This document shows positions 1 to 4,482 of a stretch of 7,268 bases of DNA, piece after piece. Numbering within the stretch: the stretch's first letter is position 1; every line of letters begins with the position of its first letter. The position numbers were made by a program, and so were the translations under genes. The stretch covers positions 1 to 7,268 of the forward strand of contig DASWTI010000236.1 in NCBI GenBank assembly GCA_036402215.1, written 5' to 3'. Origin of the DNA: DASXTS01 sp036402215. GTDB taxonomy: Bacteria; Actinomycetota; Actinomycetes; Mycobacteriales; Pseudonocardiaceae. Under the pieces are notes generated by a model that was given only the letters and a program-made list of their open reading frames with translations, did not search any database and was not told the DNA's origin.

Positions 1-209
1 GCCGCCGCGTCGGTGGTCCGCTCGGCGGCCGGTTCCGCCGCCGGTTCCGCCGTCGTCGCCGCGCCCGGTTCCGGGGCCGGGGTGGCGCCGGGACCTTGCG
101 GCGCAACGGGTTCCGGCGTGCCCGTGGCCGCCGCGGGGCGGTCGGCGGGCTCGGGATCGGGCGTCTGAGGTGGTACGGGAGGCTGCACGAGCGGTGGACG
201 CGCACCCAC
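1..209 (-). CDS. Possible 5' part of a divergent gene encoding a Pro/Ala/Glu-rich N-terminus (partial, uncertain)
   Basis: A minus-strand frame is open from a GTG at 209 to the left edge (69 full codons), with no stop. Its translation is rich in Pro, Ala, Glu and Thr and contains AEPAAEPAAE, encoded partly by a 12-bp tandem duplication at 29-52. This composition is common in disordered N-terminal or linker regions of actinobacterial proteins. The frame also stays open upstream past 272, so the true start is not fixed, and no convincing Shine-Dalgarno precedes GTG 209. The plus strand also has an open frame here, ending with TGA at 167-169 and translating to a Gly/Ser/Ala-rich string with equally high third-position GC, so the strand itself is uncertain. 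No family can be recognised. If the minus call is right, 210-283 would be a divergent promoter region shared with the gene at 284. Confidence 0.3.
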   Translation of the reverse strand, partial: MGARPPLVQPPVPPQTPDPEPADRPAAATGTPEPVAPQGPGATPAPEPGAATTAEPAAEPAAERTTDAA

Positions 210-283
210 CGGGTGAGGTTGCCGCCGTGGTGGTGCCGTGACCTCAGACCGTCCGCACACGCCCTGTGCCACACTGCGCCGCG

Positions 284-1375
284 ATGTCGCACCGTTCGCT
301 CCTCCGCCGCGCCCCGCTCGCCCTGGCCGCCGCGCTGCTGTCGCTCACCGGTCCCACCATCTGGGCGGTGCCGGCCGACGCCGCGCAGCGCACGCCGGAG
401 GACCCGGTCGACGAGTGTGTCGTCGAGGACGACCGGCTCGCCGAGCTGTCCGGCCTGGCCGCCGACCCCGAGGTCCGTTACGCCGTGGGCGACGGCGGAC
501 GGCGCCTGCAGGTCCTGGTGCTGCGCCCGGACTGCACCGTGCAACGGGTGATCACCGCGGCCGTCGACCCGTTCGACGTGGAGGACCTGGCGCTCGGCCA
601 GGACGGCCGGCTCTGGCTCGCGGACATCGGCGACAACGCCCGGGCCCGCGCCACCATCGCGCTGCACGTGCTGTCCCAGGACGGCGCGCCGGAGCTGTAC
701 CGGCTGACCTACCCGGACGGGCCGCACGACGCCGAGGCGCTGCTGCTGGACACCAGCGGCGTGCCGTACGTCGTGACCAAGGAGGCGCTCGGCAGCTCCG
801 GCGTGTACCGGCCGGTGGGGGAGCTGAGCACCTCGGGGACCACGCCGCTGGAGCTGGTGACCTCGGTGCGGTTCACGCGCACCGACACCGAGGGCGGCCC
901 GCTCGGCGCCCTCGGTTCGTCGGTCGTCACGGGCGGCGCGGTGAGCGCCGACGGCGGCGTGGTGGCGCTGCGCACCTACACCGACGCCTACCTGTTCGCC
1001 GTCCCGGACGGCGACGTCGTCACCGCCCTCGGCTCCACGCCGGTGCGCGTGCCGCTGCCCGGCGAGCCGCAGGGCGAGGCGATCGCCTTCACCCCGGACG
1101 GCGCGCTGCTCTCCGCCTCCGAGCAGGGCGACGCCGGTCCCCAGCCGATCCGCTCGGTCGCCGACGCCCTGGAGCTCGTCCCCCCGCCCGGCGAGGAGCC
1201 CGAGCCCACCGAGGAACCGGCCGCCACCCCGGCCCCCACCGCCGCCGCGGGCCCCCAGCCCGAGCCGGAGCGCGGCACCCTGTCCGACTGGCAGGCGGCC
1301 CTCATCGCCATCGTCGCCGCCGCCGGCGTCATCCTCGTCATCAGCCGCTTCGCCGGCCGCAGCCGGACGAACTGA
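284..1375 (+). CDS. Secreted, C-terminally membrane-anchored protein of unknown function, beta-propeller-like
   Basis: The protein is 363 aa from ATG 284. An in-frame GTG at 266 would add only six residues ahead of the signal peptide. Residues 1-33 look like a Sec signal peptide: MSHRSLLRR, a hydrophobic Leu/Ala core, then ADA before a probable cleavage site near residue 33. The ectodomain has repeated short blades of the type LAADPEVRYAVGDGG, LALGQDGRLWLADIGDN (DIGDN at 114-118) and AIAFTPDGALLSASEQ. These resemble WD40/NHL-like or phytase-type beta-propellers, but I cannot assign an enzyme activity. Cys45 and Cys84 could form a disulfide. Residues about 301-332 are a Pro/Glu/Ala/Thr linker, followed by one membrane helix (about 337-356) and a short basic tail, so the propeller should face outward. 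No good ribosome binding site precedes the ATG. CACACT at 270-275 is a poor -10-like hexamer placed where a leaderless transcript would need it, which is only a suggestion. It converges on lexA. The reading frame and topology are secure; the fold is tentative. Confidence 0.85.
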   Translation: MSHRSLLRRAPLALAAALLSLTGPTIWAVPADAAQRTPEDPVDECVVEDDRLAELSGLAADPEVRYAVGDGGRRLQVLVLRPDCTVQRVITAAVDPFDVEDLALGQDGRLWLADIGDNARARATIALHVLSQDGAPELYRLTYPDGPHDAEALLLDTSGVPYVVTKEALGSSGVYRPVGELSTSGTTPLELVTSVRFTRTDTEGGPLGALGSSVVTGGAVSADGGVVALRTYTDAYLFAVPDGDVVTALGSTPVRVPLPGEPQGEAIAFTPDGALLSASEQGDAGPQPIRSVADALELVPPPGEEPEPTEEPAATPAPTAAAGPQPEPERGTLSDWQAALIAIVAAAGVILVISRFAGRSRTN

Positions 1376-1386
1376 CCCACATCGGC

Positions 1387-1422
1387 CGGCGGGTTCCGCC
1401 GTTCACCCCGGCCACCGCCGGG
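1387..1422. terminator. Two GC hairpins between convergent genes, possible bidirectional terminator
   Basis: The 80-bp gap between the convergent stops holds two perfect small stem-loops: CGGCGG/CCGCCG (1387-1392 with 1396-1401, 3-nt loop) and CCCGGC/GCCGGG (1407-1412 with 1417-1422, 4-nt loop). Position between two gene ends supports a terminator role. There is no U-tract on either side, and short GC stems arise easily in DNA this GC-rich. Confidence 0.4.
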
Positions 1423-1425
1423 CGT

Positions 1426-1459
1426 GGTGCCGTCAGGGACGCGGGCGCGGTGCCGTCAG
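1426..1459. repeat. 11-bp direct repeat at the lexA 3' end
   Basis: GGTGCCGTCAG occurs at 1426-1436 and again at 1449-1459, 23 bp apart start to start. The second copy contains the lexA stop codon (TCA at 1456-1458 on the plus strand), so the end of lexA appears duplicated just downstream. It may be a small slippage duplication. Confidence 0.7.
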
Positions 1460-2175
1460 AGGCGGCGGAGCACCGCCACCACGCGGCCGAGCACGGTGGC
1501 GTCGTCGCCGGGGATCGGCTCGTAGGCCGGGTTCCGCGGCTGCAGCCAGACGTGCCCGTCGCGCCGGCGGAAGGTCTTGACGGTGGCCTCGCCGTCCAGC
1601 ATGGCCGCGACGATCTCGCCGTTCTCCGCGGTCGGCTGCTGCCGGACGACGACCCAGTCGCCGTCGGTGATGGCGGCGTCGGTCATCGAGTCACCGACCA
1701 CCCGCAGCAGGAACAGCGAGCCCTCGCCGACGATCTCGCGCGGCAGCGGGAAGACGTCCTCGATCGCCTGCTCGGCCAGGATCGGCCCACCGGCGGCGAT
1801 CCGGCCGACGACCGGCACGTACGCGGGCTTCGGCCGGGCCGCGGCGTCCGACGGCTCGCTGTCGGCGTCCGGCGGCAGCACCCCGACCGCGCGCGGCCGG
1901 TTCGGGTCGCGTCGCAGGTAGCCCTTGCGCTCCAGCGCCCTGAGCTGGTGCGCGACCGACGACGTGGAGGTCAGCCCGACCGCCTCGCCGATCTCGCGCA
2001 CGCTCGGGGGGTAGCCGCGCCGCTCCACCCACTCCCGGATGACCTCCAGCACGCGGCGCTGGCGGGGCGTCAGCCCCTCCGTGCCGTCCGAATCGGGCAC
2101 GGTGTCGGCCGGGAACGGGTGCACGCTGGCGCCCGAGCCCTCCCCGCCGGTGCCGCTGCCTGTCGTGCGTGCCAC
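1456..2175 (-). CDS. lexA: LexA, SOS response repressor and self-cleaving protease
   Basis: This 239-aa protein has the LexA architecture. A winged helix-turn-helix (about residues 34-98) begins LTPRQRRVLEVIREWVERRG and includes PSVREIGEAVGLTSTSSVAHQL. A linker follows, then a C-terminal S24 peptidase domain. The self-cleavage site is Ala128-Gly129 in VGRIAAGGPI, the nucleophile is Ser163 in VVGDSMTD, and the general base is Lys200 in ATVKTF. All key residues are intact. When RecA filaments form on damaged DNA, LexA is expected to cleave itself and release SOS genes. The start is GTG at 2175, preceded by AGGGAGG (plus-strand 2183-2189) with 7-nt spacing. The frame stays open to about 2643, but that extension crosses the SOS operator and promoter and is not LexA-like. 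The first 33 residues form a Gly/Ser-rich acidic tail of the kind seen in actinobacterial LexA proteins. It is divergent from the LysM gene and probably represses both itself and that gene through the boxes between them. Confidence 0.98.
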   Translation of the reverse strand: MARTTGSGTGGEGSGASVHPFPADTVPDSDGTEGLTPRQRRVLEVIREWVERRGYPPSVREIGEAVGLTSTSSVAHQLRALERKGYLRRDPNRPRAVGVLPPDADSEPSDAAARPKPAYVPVVGRIAAGGPILAEQAIEDVFPLPREIVGEGSLFLLRVVGDSMTDAAITDGDWVVVRQQPTAENGEIVAAMLDGEATVKTFRRRDGHVWLQPRNPAYEPIPGDDATVLGRVVAVLRRL

Positions 2176-2209
2176 CCGTCGGCCTCCCTGGTCGCGTTCC
2201 ACGATGCGG

Positions 2210-2238
2210 ACGTTAGTCCGACACGCCGACGGTTTCAA
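2210..2238 (-). promoter_or_regulatory. Candidate lexA promoter
   Basis: On the minus strand, TTGAAA (plus-strand 2233-2238) and TAACGT (2210-2215) are separated by exactly 17 bp, fitting a sigma-70-type -35/-10 pair with the TAnnnT pattern. The start site would fall near 2203, giving a leader of about 28 nt. The -35 hexamer overlaps the SOS box at 2235-2250, as expected for autorepression. Confidence 0.6.
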
Positions 2239-2250
2239 ACACGTGTTCGA
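2235..2250. promoter_or_regulatory. SOS box 1 (LexA operator), lexA-proximal
   Basis: TCAAACACGTGTTCGA matches the actinobacterial/Bacillus LexA operator TCGAAC-N4-GTTCGA at all but one half-site base (A for G at 2237). It overlaps the candidate lexA -35 element, so LexA bound here should block lexA transcription. Confidence 0.9.
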
Positions 2251-2318
2251 AGGACACGCCGCGAACTTCTCGATTTTGTCGGTACCTGGTGGTAGACAGC
2301 TTTCGCACGGGCGTTCGA

Positions 2319-2334
2319 TCGAACGACTGTTCGA
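2319..2334. promoter_or_regulatory. SOS box 2 (LexA operator), LysM-gene-proximal, perfect consensus
   Basis: TCGAACGACTGTTCGA is an exact match to TCGAAC-N4-GTTCGA. An extra half-site GTTCGA lies immediately upstream (2313-2318), making the perfect palindrome GTTCGATCGAAC at 2313-2324. The box ends one base before the GGAGG ribosome binding site (2335-2339) of the LysM gene. It therefore lies downstream of or over the transcription start. No clear -35/-10 pair for that gene could be picked in 2270-2310. Confidence 0.93.
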
Positions 2335-2347
2335 GGAGGCGATCATC

Positions 2348-2941
2348 ATGGCAGTGCTCGCGGGCTGGCAGGTGACGACGACACCGACCGCGCCGGAGGC
2401 CCCGGCCGGAGCTCCACCGCGCGGACGGGCACACCTTCGGCTGGTCCCGTCCGGCCTTGTGGAAGCTCCCGCTCCGCCGCGTCGCCGCTCCGCCCCGCCG
2501 CTCCCGTCCGGCGACGTGGAGGCGCCCGCCCCGCCGCGCCGGCGCCCCGCCCAGCCCCTCCCGCCGCGCCCGGACCGCCGCCCGCGAGGCCGCCGTCGCC
2601 CGATGGTCCTCGCGGGCGCCCCGGCGTCCCGGCCTTCCGTCACCTCCTGCGCGGCCGTCTACCGCCGCCGGCGCGTCACCGCCCTGCTGGCCCTCGTCCT
2701 GCTCGTCGCCGCGGCCGTCGTGGGCCTCGCCCTCCTCCGCGCCGCCGCCGTCGACGACGGCGTCCCCAACTCCACCGCCGTCGTCGAGGTCCAGCCCGGG
2801 GAAACCCTCTGGGACCTGGCCACCCGCGTCGCTCCCGACAGCCCCACCCCCGCCGTCGTCGACCGCATCCGCGAGCTCAACGGCATGCGCGGCTCGACCC
2901 TGTACCCCGGCCTCCCCCTGGTGGTGCCATCGGACAGCTGA
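2348..2941 (+). CDS. SOS-controlled LysM membrane protein, candidate cell-division or wall-remodelling factor (YneA/ChiZ-like)
   Basis: The protein is 197 aa from ATG 2348, with GGAGG at 2335-2339 (8-nt spacing). The frame is open further upstream, but that would run through the SOS operator and lexA. Residues 1-109 are a Pro/Arg-rich, probably disordered cytoplasmic region containing a 19-residue tandem duplication. A cluster YRRRR (105-109) precedes one membrane helix (about 110-130), predicting cytosolic N-terminus and outside C-terminus. Residues about 143-194 form one LysM peptidoglycan-binding domain: VVEVQPGETLWDLA, then DRIRELNG, then LYPGLPLVVP. A membrane anchor plus LysM divergent from lexA and behind an SOS box is the arrangement of Bacillus YneA and mycobacterial Rv2719c (ChiZ), which act on division or cell wall during DNA damage. 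The comparable job is inferred from architecture and context. There is no catalytic domain, and the gene is not a recognised named orthologue. Confidence 0.92.
   Translation: MAVLAGWQVTTTPTAPEAPAGAPPRGRAHLRLVPSGLVEAPAPPRRRSAPPLPSGDVEAPAPPRRRPAQPLPPRPDRRPRGRRRPMVLAGAPASRPSVTSCAAVYRRRRVTALLALVLLVAAAVVGLALLRAAAVDDGVPNSTAVVEVQPGETLWDLATRVAPDSPTPAVVDRIRELNGMRGSTLYPGLPLVVPSDS
2459..2563 (+). repeat. 57-nt in-frame tandem duplication inside the LysM gene
   Basis: Copy 1 is 2459-2515 (residues 38-56) and copy 2 starts at 2516 (residue 57). Both encode VEAPAPPRRR followed by xAxPLP, identical at 14 of the first 16 residues. It lengthens the proline/arginine-rich cytoplasmic region. Confidence 0.8.
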
Positions 2942-2949
2942 CCCCACAA

Positions 2950-2980
2950 CTCAATCCGCACGCGACCACGCTCAATCCGC
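2950..2980. repeat. 10-bp direct repeat just after the LysM gene
   Basis: CTCAATCCGC occurs at 2950-2959 and 2971-2980, 21 bp apart start to start (two helical turns), beginning nine bases after the LysM stop codon. No known binding motif was recognised. Confidence 0.6.
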
Positions 2981-3023
2981 GCGGCCCTCGCCGGGTCGAC
3001 GGTGGCCGCCACGCCACCTCCCA

Positions 3024-3047
3024 CCGCCGGCCGACGGACTCCGGCGG
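3024..3047 (+). terminator. Possible terminator hairpin after the LysM gene
   Basis: CCGCCGG (3024-3030) pairs perfectly with CCGGCGG (3041-3047) around a 10-nt loop, about 80 nt beyond the LysM stop. It lacks a U-tract, so it would be an atypical terminator or a chance GC stem. Confidence 0.3.
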
Positions 3048-3359
3048 TTCAGGTCCAGCCTGACCACCGAGGGGCCGGTAGCGGCTCAGCTCCGAGCGCC
3101 GTGGCCCCGCGGCCATGGCAGCGCGGACGCACTGATGTCGTCGTGCCCCGTCGTGCGCCGAGCCGGCCCGCGGCCGGGAGTGATGGCCTGTGGTGGTGTG
3201 GTCGCCGAGCGGCCGTCATCCCACGGCCACACGGGTCCGCCCTCCAGCCGTCACGGCCACGCTGTCGCTGGCTGCTCTGGGCTCTCGCCACGGCGGTGTG
3301 GCGGCCTGTCCTCCGCTGTCCCGGCCGCGGCGTCACGTATCGCTGGTACGGCTCCTGGA

Positions 3360-3377
3360 CCGATCGTCGCCGATCGG
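3360..3377. repeat. Perfect 7-bp inverted repeat in the spacer
   Basis: CCGATCG (3360-3366) and CGATCGG (3371-3377) flank a 4-nt loop. The stem includes A-T pairs, so it is less trivial than the all-GC stems nearby. It could be a small hairpin or a dyad binding site. Function unknown. Confidence 0.45.
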
Positions 3378-3404
3378 CGTGACCAGCCCACGGGTGCTAG
3401 CCAC

Positions 3405-3444
3405 GTCGTTGCGTCGTTGCGTCGTTGCGTCGTTGCGTCGTTGC
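3405..3444. repeat. Octamer tandem array, GTCGTTGC x5
   Basis: Five perfect head-to-tail copies of GTCGTTGC fill 3405-3444. Two copies of GGCCGAGCAC (3445-3454, 3455-3464) follow directly, then the partial copy GGCCG. Perfect identity suggests recent slippage expansion, so copy number may vary between strains. It lies in non-coding DNA about 1 kb before nrdR. Units of 8 bp would shift any frame crossing it. Confidence 0.95.
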
Positions 3445-3570
3445 GGCCGAGCACGGCCGAGCACGGCCGGCACGACGCGGCTGCCGTGGTCGGCCGTCGG
3501 CCTGTTCGCCGGACGACGCCTGCGGTCCGCTCAAGGCCGTTGCTTCGGCGCGGGGTCGTAGTAGGCGCCC

Positions 3571-3810
3571 TGCTGAAGCCGGCCGGACCGCGCCCTGGCG
3601 TGAAGTCCGGGCGCCGTGCTGGCCGCCCACCGGGGTCGTCGCCAGGGCGCCGTGCTGGAGTCGGCCGGGCCATGCCTGATGTGATGCCCGGGCGGCGTGC
3701 TGGCCTGTCCGCCAGGTGACCATCAGGTGCCGGGCCGGAGCTGGCTGGGCCGTGCCCAGACGGTGAAGTCCGGGCGGTGTGGGCCTGCCTGCCGGAACCG
3801 CGCCGTGCCG
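3571..3810. repeat. Degenerate tandem repeat, three copies of about 81 bp
   Basis: Three consecutive units begin at 3571, 3653 and 3733 (82- and 80-bp steps). Each opens with a variant of TGCTGGAGTCGGCCGGGCC and has a middle block resembling GTGAAGTCCGGGCGGCGTG, then GGCC and a GCC-rich tail. The middle block starts near 3600, 3681 and 3763. The copies were aligned by eye and have diverged by both substitutions and short indels, so the repeat is old. Copy 3 fades out near 3810. No known repeat family was recognised. Confidence 0.65.
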
Positions 3811-4166
3811 GTGCGTCGTGCCCGCCTGGGAGGGCCCGGCTGATGCCAGGCCACGGTGTCGGGTCCGTGATCGGTGCCGGCGTGCGGGACGTCGGTCTCG
3901 GGCGGCCGCAACTGCTCCCTGCCGGTGCCCCGGGCGTGGGTCTCCTGTTGGACGAGCTGCTCCTGGGCGGGTCCGAAGCCCGCCGACGCGCCGGGCAGCT
4001 CCCGGGAGCCTGGGGCGAATGGACCATGTGCCCCGCTGGGTGGGTGAAGCGGTCCGCCTGCCCCGTTACGAGGACGCACCTTGGCGAAGTTCGGCGTGTC
4101 GGGTGGCGAGGCGGCAGGAATGCGACATGGGTGTGCTGGGCCGGAAGGTTCGTGGGCCCGGCCGGT

Positions 4167-4178
4167 CCACGATCGTGG
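4167..4178. repeat. Perfect 12-bp palindrome
   Basis: CCACGATCGTGG is its own reverse complement. It could be a dyad site for a dimeric DNA-binding protein, but no family is indicated and it lies about 115 bp before the candidate nrdR promoter. Confidence 0.35.
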
Positions 4179-4293
4179 CGCTTCGCGTGATCGCCCGGCT
4201 GGGGCCGTGGAGGGCCGTGCGGGCCGCCTTCGTGCACGTCGAGCGGGGTCACGGGGCGCGACACGCCGGGGGTGCGTGAGGGGCGGGCCGCGC

Positions 4294-4322
4294 TTGCAAT
4301 CGACTGGCTCGCGATCTACTGT
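4294..4322 (+). promoter_or_regulatory. Candidate nrdR-nrdJ promoter
   Basis: TTGCAA (4294-4299) and TACTGT (4317-4322) are 17 bp apart, a fair -35/-10 pair that would start transcription near 4329, inside NrdR box 1. A second possible pair is TGTCAC (4320-4325) with TACAGT (4343-4348), also 17 bp apart, which would put NrdR box 1 in the spacer. Either way NrdR bound at 4326-4341 would interfere. The leader would be about 135-155 nt. Confidence 0.5.
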
Positions 4323-4325
4323 CAC

Positions 4326-4341
4326 CCCCTACATCTAGTAG
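4326..4341. promoter_or_regulatory. NrdR box 1
   Basis: The core CTACATCTAG (4329-4338) fits the NrdR-box core CwAtATnTwG closely. With its flanks it gives the near-palindrome CTACATCTAGTAG. NrdR boxes lie in pairs before ribonucleotide reductase genes in most bacteria, and finding one directly before nrdR-nrdJ supports autorepression. Confidence 0.8.
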
Positions 4342-4359
4342 TTACAGTTGTGTAGTTAC
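4338..4359. repeat. 8-bp direct repeat between the NrdR boxes
   Basis: GTAGTTAC occurs at 4338-4345 and 4352-4359, 14 bp apart. The first copy overlaps the end of NrdR box 1 and the second the start of box 2. It may be an additional protein site or a by-product of the AT-richer promoter core. Confidence 0.6.
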
Positions 4360-4422
4360 TCCACAGGTAGGGTTTCGGACGATCCACAGGGTGTCCTCAG
4401 GTGATCCCCAGGTCGATCCACA
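4357..4422 (+). promoter_or_regulatory. Array of five DnaA-box-like sites in the nrdR leader
   Basis: Five same-strand nonamers, TACTCCACA (4357), CGATCCACA (4380), GTGTCCTCA (4391), TGATCCCCA (4402) and CGATCCACA (4414), each differ from TTRTCCACA (the DnaA-box consensus) at two positions. All continue as TCCnCAGG. Start-to-start steps are 23, 11, 11 and 12 bp, so they lie close to the same helix face. E. coli nrdAB is known to be DnaA-controlled; that DnaA acts on this operon is an inference. None is a perfect box. Confidence 0.5.
4358..4373. promoter_or_regulatory. NrdR box 2 (weaker)
   Basis: The core CCACAGGTAG (4361-4370) matches the box 1 core at seven of ten positions and starts exactly 32 bp after it, about three helical turns, the usual spacing of paired NrdR boxes. 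The right half (GTAG) is good and the centre is degenerate. It overlaps the first DnaA-like site at 4357-4365. Confidence 0.55.
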
Positions 4423-4482
4423 GGCCCGGTCTTGTGCCCGACGCTGCGTGACTGATCGACACCGAAATGGAGCGTGCGGACG

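Larger units (their letters stand above)
2942..4293. other. Gene-free, repeat-rich spacer between the LysM gene and the nrdR control region
   Basis: I find no supportable gene in about 1.35 kb. Open frames exist on both strands, as expected at this GC content. The largest is minus 4264-3251, 337 codons. Their translations are Arg/Pro/Gly/Ser-rich with no recognisable domain, no convincing ribosome binding site, and they run straight through the octamer array and the 81-bp repeats. No tRNA or rRNA was seen. The stretch holds the repeats and inverted repeats listed separately. It may contain a non-coding RNA or decayed sequence, but nothing here proves either. Confidence 0.6.

Noticed and set aside
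290..305. Minus-strand GGAGGAG with GTG at 292 as a start for a divergent gene
   Set aside because: The GGAGGAG is simply the complement of the coding start of the secreted protein, and the frame from it gives an Arg/His-rich shadow.
2261..2276. Third SOS box starting GCGAAC
   Set aside because: Only the left half-site fits; the right half has no resemblance to GTTCGA.
238..2295. Long plus-strand open frame of 685 codons
   Set aside because: It is an Arg/Ala/Gly-rich frame shadow over the secreted-protein gene and antisense to lexA, with no domain.
2176..2643. N-terminal extension of the LexA frame to 395 aa
   Set aside because: It crosses the SOS boxes, promoter and part of the LysM gene on the other strand. 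GTG 2175 has an AGGGAGG site at 7 nt and gives a normal LexA length.
3405..3444. CRISPR array
   Set aside because: The octamers are adjacent with no spacers and far too short for CRISPR repeats.
3763..3793. AGTCCGGG followed by CCTGCC, resembling parts of a cobalamin riboswitch
   Set aside because: The matches fall inside the degenerate 81-bp repeat. The remaining B12-box and core helices are absent, and a B12-dependent reductase is not expected to be switched off by B12.
3251..4264. Minus-strand open frame of 337 codons in the spacer
   Set aside because: Low-complexity Arg/Pro/Ser composition, no recognisable domain, and its frame runs through the octamer array and the 81-bp repeats, so it is explained by GC-rich non-coding DNA. 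Ribo-seq could still overturn this.
4357..4422. Chromosomal replication origin
   Set aside because: The sites are all imperfect, on one strand, without an AT-rich unwinding element and without dnaA or dnaN. A regulatory role fits better.
4474..4482. GTG start three codons upstream for nrdR
   Set aside because: It lies one base after the GGAG ribosome site, and NrdR proteins begin at M-R-C-P-F-C, which matches ATG 4483.
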